Of a DNA stretch of 37,500 nucleotides, positions 8,212 through 16,863 are shown in pieces. How positions within the stretch are numbered: the stretch's first letter is position 1; each line of letters opens with the position of its first letter. The position numbers and the translations under genes were made by a program. The stretch is from positions 1 through 37,500 of the forward strand of contig CACDRL010000006.1 in assembly GCA_902555435.1 (NCBI GenBank). Direction: 5' to 3'. The notes under the pieces are model-generated. The model was not told the origin of the DNA, searched no databases, and saw only the letters and a list, made by a program, of their open reading frames with translations. The stretch comes from an uncultured Pelagibacteraceae bacterium. GTDB lineage: Bacteria > Pseudomonadota > Alphaproteobacteria > Pelagibacterales > Pelagibacteraceae.

Positions 8212-9489
8212 TTAATTAATTGAATAAGATAAGCTTTGAAAATTGGATTTTAAATATTTTTTATAATTATTTTTATCTACTATATGGAGCATAGGTAAAT
8301 GAAATATTAATTTCCCTCCTCTTTTTAAATAATTTATTTCTTGTTTAATTACTTCCGATCTAAAGGACCATATTAAAACCAACAAATATTTAGGATTTCT
8401 TTTTCTCATCTCTTTTTTAGAAATAATCTTAATATTGCTACCAGGTGTATATCTATTAAACTTGTAGGGATTTGCGTCACATATTAAAGGTAAACTTTTT
8501 TTATTTAAATTTAAATGATTGAGCACAATATTTCCTTTAGTCGATGCACCATAACCAATGATATCCTTTGGCGAAATATTTTTTAATAATTCTATTAAAT
8601 TTTTTTTTACATTTTCCACTCTATCTTGAAAAAGGTCAAAAATATTATCACTTATATCAGCTTCTTCTCTAAATACCTTTTCAACAATTTTTTTTGGTTT
8701 AATATTAGAATTTTTTTTTGCACATATAACTTCTATGCTTCCTCCATTAATTTCATTAAAACTCAAATCAATTGCTTTCATATTGTTATTTTTTAAAATT
8801 TTGTTGAAAGTAGTTAAAGAATAGTAGGTAACATGCTCATGGCATATTTGATCATAAGTTAAATTTTTTAATAAAAGTGGTAAATATGAAAATTCAACAA
8901 TCCAAACACCATTATGATTTAATAAATTATAAATATCCCTGCAAAAACTATTTGGATCTTCAATATCATAAAACATGGCAAAAGAAGTTATAATATTAAA
9001 TTTTTCTTTTTTTTGATCAGCTGATAAGTTTTCTAATAATTTTTTTTTTGAAAAATAATCTGTAATAACAGAAATATTTTTTTGATAATTATCAAGGAAT
9101 CTTTTAGATGAAGGATCCATGCCGAATAATTTAGTACCTTTAACACTATTTAAAAGATTAAGAAAAGTTCCATCATTAGAACCTATATCAAGTATTTGTC
9201 CTTTTAGTAATTTTCTATACTTTAATCTTAAAAAATTAAATTTATTTTTCATATGATTAACCATTAACGGACTAAGTGAAGTATTATAACCATATGTTAG
9301 ACCATACATGTCATCTAAAGGTGCTAATGAACTAAATTGAATCAAATCACATTTTGGACACTTAAATAAGTCCAAAGAATATTTTTTTAAATTTTTTTTA
9401 GGTTTATTAAAAAATACACTACTAATAGGTTGTTTACCAATTCTAAAAACTTTTTGAAGGTTGTGGAATTTACAATTTTTACATTTCAT
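8212..9489 (-). CDS. sugar C-methyltransferase (NovU/TylC3 type)
   Basis: The 425-residue protein has the three-part layout of NDP-4-ketosugar C-methyltransferases. There is a zinc-binding N-terminus with Cys3, Cys6, Cys44 and Cys47. A SAM-binding domain follows with DIGSNDGTF at 101-109. The C-terminal domain carries GYGASTKGN around residue 315. Enzymes of this type (TylC3, NovU, and the CDP-linked relatives next to rfbF/rfbG) add a methyl branch to ring carbon 3 or 5. Its zero-base spacing to rfbG indicates a CDP-4-keto-6-deoxyhexose substrate, giving a branched sugar. A 3-C-methyl-6-deoxyhexose resembling virenose is a reasonable guess. The position methylated is inference. Confidence 0.85.
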   Translation of the reverse strand: MKCKNCKFHNLQKVFRIGKQPISSVFFNKPKKNLKKYSLDLFKCPKCDLIQFSSLAPLDDMYGLTYGYNTSLSPLMVNHMKNKFNFLRLKYRKLLKGQILDIGSNDGTFLNLLNSVKGTKLFGMDPSSKRFLDNYQKNISVITDYFSKKKLLENLSADQKKEKFNIITSFAMFYDIEDPNSFCRDIYNLLNHNGVWIVEFSYLPLLLKNLTYDQICHEHVTYYSLTTFNKILKNNNMKAIDLSFNEINGGSIEVICAKKNSNIKPKKIVEKVFREEADISDNIFDLFQDRVENVKKNLIELLKNISPKDIIGYGASTKGNIVLNHLNLNKKSLPLICDANPYKFNRYTPGSNIKIISKKEMRKRNPKYLLVLIWSFRSEVIKQEINYLKRGGKLIFHLPMLHIVDKNNYKKYLKSNFQSLSYSIN

Positions 9490-9537
9490 ATTAAATAACT
9501 TCTAAGCTAAATAATCAAAATTATCTATTTAAATTTA

Positions 9538-10311
9538 TTATTTTTTCCAATCTTTTTTTTTTGTCCTCTTTAATTTCAGACTTGCATCATAAATATTATT
9601 ATTTATTTTTAATTGTATCTTATTAAATTTAAAATCTTGACTTAAAACCTTATAAATAAATTTGTTTATTTTTAAATTTTTCTTATCATCTAAATCTAAT
9701 AAATTATTATGGATTAAATCTTTTCTTTTATAAGTTTTAGTTCTTATTTTTTTTAATTTTATTTTTTTGATTTTATTTTGTAAAATTTTTTTCCAGTTCT
9801 TTTTAAATAATTCAATACATTCTTTCAAAGTATTATCAAATACATCACCACCAGTATAAGGAAACTTCATATTTATTTTTTTTTGGACGAAAACTTTTCC
9901 ATAATCAATTTTGCTATTCATTTCATGTATAGTAACACCTATGGGAAATTGTTTTTCTACACTCCAAACATATGGATCCTTGCCTTTGGCAAATGGTAAA
10001 TATGAAGGATGTAAATTTAGGTTTCTTTTTATCTTCTTTAGAATTTTACTTTTATGAATTAATGGGCTCCAAACATTTAATAACCAATCATAACTATCGG
10101 ATTGCATATTTTGTAAAAAATTTTTTATATTTTTTTTAATAAATTTAATTTTATTTCTTTTTAAAAAATTACAGATCTCTTCATTTCGGTCTACTACACA
10201 AACAAAAATATTTTCTTTTTCATGTTTATGTTCTTTCAAAAAAAATTTTAATATACTAAGCGCAACTTTATGTTTTGATCTATCACTAGCACATAAAATC
10301 AAATATCTCAT
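9538..10311 (-). CDS. sugar N-formyltransferase
   Basis: This 257-residue protein carries the catalytic triad of the formyltransferase family: Asn99 and His101 in LNLHPSYLPFAKG, and Asp136 in KIDYGKV, with PIGVTIHEM in between. These motifs are shared by methionyl-tRNA formyltransferase and the sugar N-formyltransferases that use 10-formyl-tetrahydrofolate. The length and the absence of a tRNA-binding C-terminal domain point to the sugar type, which formylates a 3- or 4-amino group on an NDP-sugar. It overlaps the adjacent GT2 gene by four bases, and an aminotransferase able to make the amino group lies one gene further upstream (11362). The C-terminal third is lysine-rich and not recognisable. 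Confidence 0.82.
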   Translation of the reverse strand: MRYLILCASDRSKHKVALSILKFFLKEHKHEKENIFVCVVDRNEEICNFLKRNKIKFIKKNIKNFLQNMQSDSYDWLLNVWSPLIHKSKILKKIKRNLNLHPSYLPFAKGKDPYVWSVEKQFPIGVTIHEMNSKIDYGKVFVQKKINMKFPYTGGDVFDNTLKECIELFKKNWKKILQNKIKKIKLKKIRTKTYKRKDLIHNNLLDLDDKKNLKINKFIYKVLSQDFKFNKIQLKINNNIYDASLKLKRTKKKDWKK

Positions 10312-11348
10312 TTTTGGAAATTCTTCTTTATTTTATTGTATAAATAATAAAATGGAGAAAGGTATACATTAATAAAAATTAAATTCTTCATAATATGACC
10401 CCAAAAATTAAAATACTTCAGGGCTCTTTTATCCTTAGACAAATAAATGCTAGCCATTGATCTTGCAAAATCTCTTAATGCAAAATTTTTACATAAATAC
10501 CATCTTATTAATGGTAACCCTCTAGATCTATAATAATCAACAATTCCTGGAACTCTTACAATCATAATAAATCTATACATTACCTGCCATTCTCTCACAC
10601 CTGTAAGAGCAACACTTAATGGTTCTGCGTGATAATAAGCTTTTGAATTTTTAAATGCGTTTGCGAAAACAATTATATTAAAATACGTATTATCAGGTGT
10701 GGACATCCATCTTTTATCTCTGGCGTTTTTCATGTTAATGTACTTTACATTTTCATCCCATAACTTTTTTCTAAATAGCGAAAGAAACATTCCCAACAAA
10801 AAATCAAAAGAAATTTCTGGATCAATCATGTCCCAAAAAATAGTTGATTTACTTTTTTTTATTTTTGAAAATTTTTCCATTTTTTTAGGTAAATTATATG
10901 TAGAAAAAGGATGTTTAAATTTTTCCAAAAAAGATGAGCTTAAATTGCAGGAATTTATAAAAAAATAATCAGTTTTATTAAATTTCTTTAAAAGACTAAA
11001 AATTTTACTAAGTGAGTGTGGAAAAATTAAGTCATCGTTACCAATGGTCCAAACAAATTCGCCTGAGGCCATATCCACAACTTTTAAAAAATTAGGTGTG
11101 ATTCCTAAATTCCTTTTAAATCTATGAAACTTAATATCTAATTTATTTGAAAATTTATTTATAATTTTCCTAATATCATGTTTTGAGCCATTATCAGAAA
11201 TGCAGATTTCTAAATTAGGAGAATTACAATTTTTTTTAGATATATATATCGAGTTTAAACAATTTTCTAAATGCTTTGGTCTGTTGTAAGTAGGTATACA
11301 AATACTAAGTTTAATTGTGTTATTTTTTTTTTTTGTACTAACGTCCAT
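10308..11348 (-). CDS. GT2-family glycosyltransferase, copy A
   Basis: The 346-residue protein opens with LSICIPTYNRPKHLENCL, the GT2 nucleotide-binding strand. It has WTIGNDDL where GT2 enzymes carry the DxD motif, so the metal site reads NDD. About half of its residues match the GT2 at 13315-14361 over the whole length by eye, including IDP, DFLLGMFLS, DKRWMS, PDNT, FANAFKNSKA, GVREW and DYYRSRG. The two are clear paralogues. It overlaps the formyltransferase gene by four bases. It may transfer the N-formylated sugar, but donor specificity is not readable. Confidence 0.86.
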   Translation of the reverse strand: MDVSTKKKNNTIKLSICIPTYNRPKHLENCLNSIYISKKNCNSPNLEICISDNGSKHDIRKIINKFSNKLDIKFHRFKRNLGITPNFLKVVDMASGEFVWTIGNDDLIFPHSLSKIFSLLKKFNKTDYFFINSCNLSSSFLEKFKHPFSTYNLPKKMEKFSKIKKSKSTIFWDMIDPEISFDFLLGMFLSLFRKKLWDENVKYINMKNARDKRWMSTPDNTYFNIIVFANAFKNSKAYYHAEPLSVALTGVREWQVMYRFIMIVRVPGIVDYYRSRGLPLIRWYLCKNFALRDFARSMASIYLSKDKRALKYFNFWGHIMKNLIFINVYLSPFYYLYNKIKKNFQK

Positions 11349-11361
11349 TACAAAATTTTTA

Positions 11362-12516
11362 CTAATTATTTTCTAGGCTAAATTTTCTTAATTTTGTATT
11401 AATGTAATTTATCTCTTTTTCTTTTAAATGCGGGTGCAAAGGCAGAGTAACCAATTCTTTCCATACTCTTAATGCTGTTGGTATTTTTGATTTATATTTT
11501 TTATACAGAGGGTGCAATGGTAATGGCATTAAATGAACACTGGTGGAAATATTATTTTTTTTTAGGAAAGAAATTAATTTATCTCTATTTTTAGATCTAA
11601 TTGAAAACATCCAATAAGATGATTTTTTTAAATTATATGGAAATGTAGGAGATAAGTTTTTACATTTCTTAAGATTGGATAAATATTTTTTTAAAAACTT
11701 TATTCTTGAATTATTTAAGAAAGGTAATTTTTTAAGTTGTTCTCTACCAATTGAAGCTTCAAGATCGTTCATGTTATATTTATATCCGAGAAGACTAATT
11801 TCATAATACCAATGAAGATTTTTTTTTATTTTTTTTGTATTATTTAAATATCTTTGTTTATGTCTCAATAATGGATCCTTGTCCCACCCGTGAAAACTTA
11901 ACGATTTTATTTTTTTAGCCTTGGTGCTATTGTTAGTGATAATCATGCCCCCATCCCCTGTAGTCATCATTTTTTTTTCTTCAAAACTGAAGCAGCCATA
12001 ATGGCCCCAGGTACCAATTTTTTTTCCTTTGTAATAACCACCGCAGGTCTCAGCACAATCTTCTATCACAATAAGATCTTTTTCATTAGCCCATCTCATA
12101 ATTTTATCCATTTCGCATGGATGGCCACCGAAGTGAACAGGCATAACAGCAACGCAATCTTTCGTATATTTTTTTTTTAAATCATCCACATTCATATTTA
12201 AATCATTATTATTAATGTCAACAAAAACAGGTATTAATCCGCAATAAAGAACTGCGGCTGCAGTTGCACTAAAAGTTATTGCGGGAACTAATACTTTTTT
12301 ACCTTTTTTAAAATCATTACACAAAAGTGAGAGATGCAAAGCAGCTGTACAAGAGTTAACTGCTATACTATGTTTTACCTTAAAAGTTTTACTCCACTCT
12401 TTTTCAAATTTTTTAACTTCTTCGCCATAACCTATCCATGACTTTTTAAAAACTTTTTTTATAGAATTTAACTCTTTAGAACCTAATGAAGGTTGAAATA
12501 ATCTTATATTTTTCAT
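11362..12516 (-). CDS. DegT/DnrJ/EryC1-family sugar aminotransferase
   Basis: This 384-residue PLP enzyme of the DegT family has the cofactor lysine at Lys182 in the stretch FSFEEKKMMTTGDGG and the PLP-binding aspartate at 153 in IEDCAE. The lysine rules out the RfbH-type 3-dehydrase, in which histidine replaces it. The usual SFHPTK preceding the lysine reads SFEEKK, as in GDP-perosamine synthase-like and some 3-aminotransferase members. It should convert a keto-sugar nucleotide to an amino sugar using glutamate. The N-formyltransferase two genes downstream is the natural next enzyme. It is separated from its neighbours by 13 and 2 bases. Confidence 0.86.
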   Translation of the reverse strand: MKNIRLFQPSLGSKELNSIKKVFKKSWIGYGEEVKKFEKEWSKTFKVKHSIAVNSCTAALHLSLLCNDFKKGKKVLVPAITFSATAAAVLYCGLIPVFVDINNNDLNMNVDDLKKKYTKDCVAVMPVHFGGHPCEMDKIMRWANEKDLIVIEDCAETCGGYYKGKKIGTWGHYGCFSFEEKKMMTTGDGGMIITNNSTKAKKIKSLSFHGWDKDPLLRHKQRYLNNTKKIKKNLHWYYEISLLGYKYNMNDLEASIGREQLKKLPFLNNSRIKFLKKYLSNLKKCKNLSPTFPYNLKKSSYWMFSIRSKNRDKLISFLKKNNISTSVHLMPLPLHPLYKKYKSKIPTALRVWKELVTLPLHPHLKEKEINYINTKLRKFSLENN

Positions 12517-12518
12517 AA

Positions 12519-13307
12519 TTATTTTTTTCTAAATATATACAACTGAATTTGAGAAAATTCTTTAGTGTATTGATTTGTAGCCATTGAAATTGCAATTTTC
12601 TCAAGGGGGTGACTGTTACTAGTTTTTTCATTCAAAAATTCTTTAGCATATCTTGCATAAATAATTCTGGTTATATAATAAAAATCACTAGCAAATGGTA
12701 TAATTTCAATTAGCTTTATATTTTTAAATTTATAATTTTTTATTTTTTCATCATCAAAAAAAAGATTATGAAATGGAGGTGTGATTTTGTGGAGATTGTA
12801 TTTCTCTCTTTCAAAATTCAACCTATTTTGGGATGTTGCCGAACTTTCAAGCAAAAACATTACTCCATCATCTTCTAGAAAATGACCTAAATTTTCTATA
12901 GTTTGAATTTGCAACTTCTGTTCTAGAACATTTTGTATTGCTCGTTTAGAAATTATAAAATCAAACTTTTGATCAAAGGTTTTATTGTTAATATCTGTCA
13001 TATCTAGCTGATTGAAACTATGAATATTTGATGTTGATTTTTTTTTACAAACTTCAACTAATTCTCTAACAAAATCTGTTCCTAAATATCTAAAATTCTT
13101 TAATTTTTTTGAGATTTTTGAATATAATATTCCGTTCCCACATCCTATTTCTAAAATACTTTTATTATCTCTTAATCTTTTTAATAATTCGTTATCTTCT
13201 ATTTCAGATAAGGCTACATCTTTTGAACAAACTAAGGCCTCATCCTCATTTGCCTTTAATCTCTCAAGCCAAAAATCATAATTTTTTTGTCTTAGTTTAT
13301 ATTCCAT
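12519..13307 (-). CDS. class I SAM-dependent methyltransferase
   Basis: The 262-residue protein has a Rossmann SAM-binding motif LEIGCGNG at residues 52-59, an acidic residue after the next strand (YLGTD, about 74-78), and a later FDFIISKRAIQN strand. It lies between the aminotransferase and GT2 copy B with gaps of 2 and 7 bases. Methylation of a sugar hydroxyl or amino group is likely, since it sits amid NDP-sugar enzymes. No signature identifies the acceptor. Confidence 0.75.
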   Translation of the reverse strand: MEYKLRQKNYDFWLERLKANEDEALVCSKDVALSEIEDNELLKRLRDNKSILEIGCGNGILYSKISKKLKNFRYLGTDFVRELVEVCKKKSTSNIHSFNQLDMTDINNKTFDQKFDFIISKRAIQNVLEQKLQIQTIENLGHFLEDDGVMFLLESSATSQNRLNFEREKYNLHKITPPFHNLFFDDEKIKNYKFKNIKLIEIIPFASDFYYITRIIYARYAKEFLNEKTSNSHPLEKIAISMATNQYTKEFSQIQLYIFRKK

Positions 13308-13314
13308 AGTAATT

Positions 13315-14361
13315 TTAGAGTTTTAATTTTATCTTTCTATAAGTGTGTAATATTTTAATGCAAGCATAATAAATCAATGAAAAATAAGCCATTGGGTACA
13401 CTAGGTTATTAAAAAAGTTTTTTTTGAAATTAAAGTATGCTTTTGCCCTATAATCACCAAAAAATATAAGTTTTGTCATATCTCTAGCAAAATTTCTGAT
13501 TGCATAGTTTTTACAATAAAAATATCTCCAATATGGCATACCTCTTGATCTATAGTAGTCAAGTATTTCTGGTATTCTAACTGCCATAACAAATAATTCA
13601 AGTTTTCGCCACTCTCTAACTCCTTGTAAACATGCATTGAGTGGTTGACCATGAATAAATGCTTTAGAATTTTTAAATGCATTTGCAAAAATCATTGTAT
13701 TAAAAAAAGTATTATCAGGATTAGACATCCATCTTTTATCATTAATTTTTTTTTTATCCAGACAAGACAAATTTTTAACCCACATTTCTCTGCGAAACAT
13801 TGATAAAAACATACCTAGCAAAAAATCAAATGCAACATTAGGGTCAATAACTTCCCAAAAATTTACTAATCTATTTTTGTTTTGTTTTGAAAATGTTTTT
13901 AAATTTTTAGGGATTTTATAAGTTGAAAATGGATGAGAAAAATTTTCTAAAAATTCTACATTTAATATTTGAGAATTTATAAAAAAATAATCAACATCTT
14001 TATGTTTATTTAATAATTTTTCAATTTTTTGTAAAGTTTTGGGCAAAATCAAGTCATCATTCCCTATTGTCCAAACAAATTCACCCCTTGCCATTTCTAC
14101 AGCTTTTAAAAAATTTCTAGTAATTCCAAGATTACGACTAAATCTATTAAACTTAATATTCAATTTATTTTTATACTTTTGGACAACTGATTTAATATTG
14201 TGTTTAGATCCATTATCTGAAATACAAACTTCAAAATTCAAACTTTTGCAATTTTTTTTGCTGATATATATTGCTTCAAGACAATTTTCGAGATGCCTTG
14301 GTCGGTTGTAAGTAGGAATACAAATACTTAAATGGAACTTATTATCAATTTTTTTTCTCAT
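13315..14361 (-). CDS. GT2-family glycosyltransferase, copy B
   Basis: The 348-residue paralogue of the GT2 at 10308 starts LSICIPTYNRPRHLENCL and has WTIGNDDL at the metal site. The similarity extends through the C-terminal half (DFLLGMFLS, NDKRWMS, FANAFKNSKA, GVREW, DYYRSRG). The two copies bracket an aminotransferase and a methyltransferase, suggesting duplication with later divergence in donor or linkage specificity. It is followed upstream by a 99-base non-coding gap that separates it from the 14461 gene. Confidence 0.86.
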   Translation of the reverse strand: MRKKIDNKFHLSICIPTYNRPRHLENCLEAIYISKKNCKSLNFEVCISDNGSKHNIKSVVQKYKNKLNIKFNRFSRNLGITRNFLKAVEMARGEFVWTIGNDDLILPKTLQKIEKLLNKHKDVDYFFINSQILNVEFLENFSHPFSTYKIPKNLKTFSKQNKNRLVNFWEVIDPNVAFDFLLGMFLSMFRREMWVKNLSCLDKKKINDKRWMSNPDNTFFNTMIFANAFKNSKAFIHGQPLNACLQGVREWRKLELFVMAVRIPEILDYYRSRGMPYWRYFYCKNYAIRNFARDMTKLIFFGDYRAKAYFNFKKNFFNNLVYPMAYFSLIYYACIKILHTYRKIKLKL

Positions 14362-14460
14362 TTACTTTTCAAAATTTTTTATTAATTTATTTATGATTTA
14401 CTAATTTGACTAATATTGTTTATATCAAAAATTTTATCAAATTTTACTATTTTCAATAAT

Positions 14461-16257
14461 TCATATGTTGTTTTTAATCAATCTTTTAAAATTAATGTTG
14501 AAATCTTTATCTGGCGATTTTGAATAAAGATTAATGAATTTATTTAAATTTTCTTGAACATTTTCACTTAACCACCATTTTAAGGGATCATGCCATATCT
14601 TATCTAAATGTTTATAAAGCTTATCCTTGTCATCAAATAAAATTTTAGCTTTTTTTAATAATTCATAATCATCTTGAACAAAAGTATTCATATGTTGATT
14701 ACCTTTTTCCCACATACATAGTGTTGGCTTATTTAAAGCAAACATCTCTAACATGCCTGTAGAGTCATGGTTAAAAATTAACAATTTTGCACTATTTATA
14801 GCATCAAAATAATTTTGTTCAGAATAATCTATTTTAAAGCCATTTAAATGCTCAAAAAAATGATTCATTCTATTCTTTGATGAATAATGAGCTCTTATAA
14901 TTGTCTTTTTTTTCAATTCTTTAGAAAATTTTTTAAGAAAATTTAATGTAAAGTTCATTTGATGTACACCCTCTGAGTATCTATCATAAGGTGTAGTATT
15001 ATATCCACTTGACCTAAGTAGAATTAAAAGTGTTTCTAATTTTTTTTTTTTAAGATATCTATTATTTAATAGTTTGAAATTTACAAATTTTAAATTATTT
15101 TTTTTTGATGTATCAATCTTTTCACCCCAAGTTATGAAATAATCACAAGTATTACATTCATTGTAAAAACTATTATCTATTCTGGTAATATACGACCCAC
15201 CATGCTGGTAAACAAAATATTTGACTCTAGGATTTAAAAACTTTTTCATAGCAAGATAAAATTTAAATGGTTCATTGCTTTCGAAAGCGTAACTTGTGCA
15301 GATTGCTTTAGGATTTTTTGGAAAATTCAATTTTTTTATAAATTTAATTAATCTATTAAAATCTTCTACAATAAATATAGGTAAAGATTTATCCAATAAA
15401 CGAATGATTAAATTAAAAATCTCTACAAATTCTTTATCATCTTCATTAATATTTTTTTTTAAAAATTTGCAAAAATTGAATTTTGCTCTTAAGTTTTTGT
15501 CAAAATCAGAATAATTAAATTCAAATTTAATAGGATATATTCTTGGCATCTGACCAAACATAAGATCTATTTTTTTTTCATTGAACAAACTAAAACCCAT
15601 ATTGTACATAAAAGTATTTGAATTATTAGGAAGTAGATTTGTGAGATGAGTGTAAAAATTTAATATGGTTTTTTTGATACTTTTTTCATTATCACTTGAA
15701 TTTATACTAATTAAAAAATTTCTATCATCAAAACTTTTTTTAGATGGGTCTATTGATTTTAATTCAATATTTAAATCTAAATTACTCAATATATAAGAAT
15801 AAATACAAGAATTCCAAAGATTGTTATTAGTAGCATGTTGTATAGTATGGGTCTCAGAGGTAAAAAAATTAAAATTCTTTGTTTCATATATTGTTGCAGA
15901 ATGAATATTAAGTTTCTCTTTAATTTCAACGATATTTTTATATTTTATAATAAATTGTTGTGTAAATTTTCTTAACCAACTACCAATAATAATTTCATAA
16001 AATTTTTGATCAAAATTTTTTTCGAAAACTATATTTAATTCAATTTTTATAATATTCAAAATTTCATAAAATAATAAGTTTGATAAATTAAAATTTCTAG
16101 TTCGGTATTCAAAATCTAAATTGCTTGAAAAAAATTGATCATTAATTTTTTTATTTTCGCGTTGATCAAAAATATATCTATCAACAAATAAGTCAGTAAA
16201 TTCTTTGTTTTTTGATCGAAATTTATCTGTTGGATTTATGACAAGATTATTTTTCAA
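14461..16257 (-). CDS. LIC12162-family putative surface-polysaccharide transferase
   Basis: At 598 residues it resembles the LIC12162 family, large soluble putative transferases of surface polysaccharide loci. Recognisable parts are a QHGGS segment followed by a TWGEKID segment in the middle, and a C-terminal part reading STGMLEMFALNKPT, then KIWHDPLKWW and a VQENLNKF tail. The late segment resembles the GT-B donor-binding region. The start is TTG at 16257; an in-frame TAA just upstream and no nearby ATG leave little choice. It is probably the first gene of the long minus-strand string. The reaction catalysed is unknown. Confidence 0.65.
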   Translation of the reverse strand: MKNNLVINPTDKFRSKNKEFTDLFVDRYIFDQRENKKINDQFFSSNLDFEYRTRNFNLSNLLFYEILNIIKIELNIVFEKNFDQKFYEIIIGSWLRKFTQQFIIKYKNIVEIKEKLNIHSATIYETKNFNFFTSETHTIQHATNNNLWNSCIYSYILSNLDLNIELKSIDPSKKSFDDRNFLISINSSDNEKSIKKTILNFYTHLTNLLPNNSNTFMYNMGFSLFNEKKIDLMFGQMPRIYPIKFEFNYSDFDKNLRAKFNFCKFLKKNINEDDKEFVEIFNLIIRLLDKSLPIFIVEDFNRLIKFIKKLNFPKNPKAICTSYAFESNEPFKFYLAMKKFLNPRVKYFVYQHGGSYITRIDNSFYNECNTCDYFITWGEKIDTSKKNNLKFVNFKLLNNRYLKKKKLETLLILLRSSGYNTTPYDRYSEGVHQMNFTLNFLKKFSKELKKKTIIRAHYSSKNRMNHFFEHLNGFKIDYSEQNYFDAINSAKLLIFNHDSTGMLEMFALNKPTLCMWEKGNQHMNTFVQDDYELLKKAKILFDDKDKLYKHLDKIWHDPLKWWLSENVQENLNKFINLYSKSPDKDFNINFKRLIKNNI

Positions 16258-16269
16258 TAGATTTATAGT

Positions 16270-16299
16270 TTGTTACTTTAGTCTTTTAAATTATATATT
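16270..16299 (+). promoter_or_regulatory. possible sigma70-type promoter for the carbamoylation genes
   Basis: In the 70-base divergent gap there is TTGTTA at 16270-16275 and TATATT/TATATA around 16292-16299, spaced 16-18 bases apart and about 30 bases before the ATG at 16328. In DNA this AT-rich such matches are common, so support is weak. Confidence 0.3.
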
Positions 16300-16327
16300 A
16301 AATAATTTATTGTGATAAGTATATTTT

Positions 16328-16711
16328 ATGAATGATATTAAAATTGGATCTAATAAAAGTTTTGGAATAGTTTTTTTTATAGTTTTTTTAATTATTGCAA
16401 TATACCCGTTAGCATATCAAGGAGATATAAGATTTTGGTCTTTATTGATTTCAATCTTCTTTTTAATATTAGGCCTATTAAACTCTTCTCTTCTTAGCCC
16501 GTTTAATAAATTATGGTTCAAATTTGGTATTTTTTTAGGAAAAATAGTCTCGCCTTTATTGATGTTATTAATCTTTTTAATAGTTGTAACACCAATAGCT
16601 TATTTAATGAGATTCTTAAAAAAAGATATTTTAAATTTAAAATTCAGCAACAAAAATAGCTATTGGATTGAAAAAAGTGAGCCTAAGAGTAAGATGAAAG
16701 ATCAATTTTAA
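16328..16711 (+). CDS. SxtJ-like small membrane protein
   Basis: This 127-residue protein has three to four hydrophobic segments, roughly residues 13-30, 37-57, 60-74 and 74-95, followed by a short charged tail. It is the first of three abutting genes ending in an O-carbamoyltransferase. The order membrane protein of about 130 residues, tiny membrane protein of about 50 residues and NodU-type carbamoyltransferase matches the sxtJ, sxtK and sxtI relatives that recur beside carbamoyltransferases in many bacteria. It probably anchors or assists the carbamoylation complex, but no function is established. Its stop codon ends one base before the ATG of the next gene. Confidence 0.75.
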   Translation: MNDIKIGSNKSFGIVFFIVFLIIAIYPLAYQGDIRFWSLLISIFFLILGLLNSSLLSPFNKLWFKFGIFLGKIVSPLLMLLIFLIVVTPIAYLMRFLKKDILNLKFSNKNSYWIEKSEPKSKMKDQF

Positions 16712-16712
16712 T

Positions 16713-16862
16713 ATGAGCTTTATAAAAGAATTTTGGGAATTTTTGATAATAAGAAAAAAGTATTGGCTTTTCCCTATAATAATTGTCCTTGTTTTATTGG
16801 GCGGATTAATAGTTTTAAGCCAAGGATCGGCTGTGGCACCTTTTATTTATACAATTTTTTAA
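16713..16862 (+). CDS. DUF5989/SxtK-like 49-residue membrane protein
   Basis: The frame ATG 16713 to TAA 16860-16862 encodes 49 residues: a short charged N-terminus (MSFIKEFWEF, then RKK), then one strong transmembrane segment (about 18-37), ending in SQGSAVAPFIYTIF. The SxGSAxAPFIYTxF ending is characteristic of the DUF5989 family, found next to carbamoyltransferases. It is separated by one base from each neighbour, so it is plainly co-translated with the SxtJ-like and carbamoyltransferase genes. It is likely to be missed by gene finders with a length cut-off. Confidence 0.85.
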   Translation: MSFIKEFWEFLIIRKKYWLFPIIIVLVLLGGLIVLSQGSAVAPFIYTIF

Positions 16863-16863
16863 A

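Noticed and set aside
11362..12516. RfbH-type CDP-4-keto-6-deoxyglucose 3-dehydrase, as expected beside rfbF/rfbG
   Set aside because: RfbH has His in place of the PLP lysine; this protein keeps Lys182, so it is an aminotransferase.
13476..13688. Short minus-strand frame inside GT2 copy B
   Set aside because: Same-strand alternative frame within a conserved GT2 gene, with no motif of its own.
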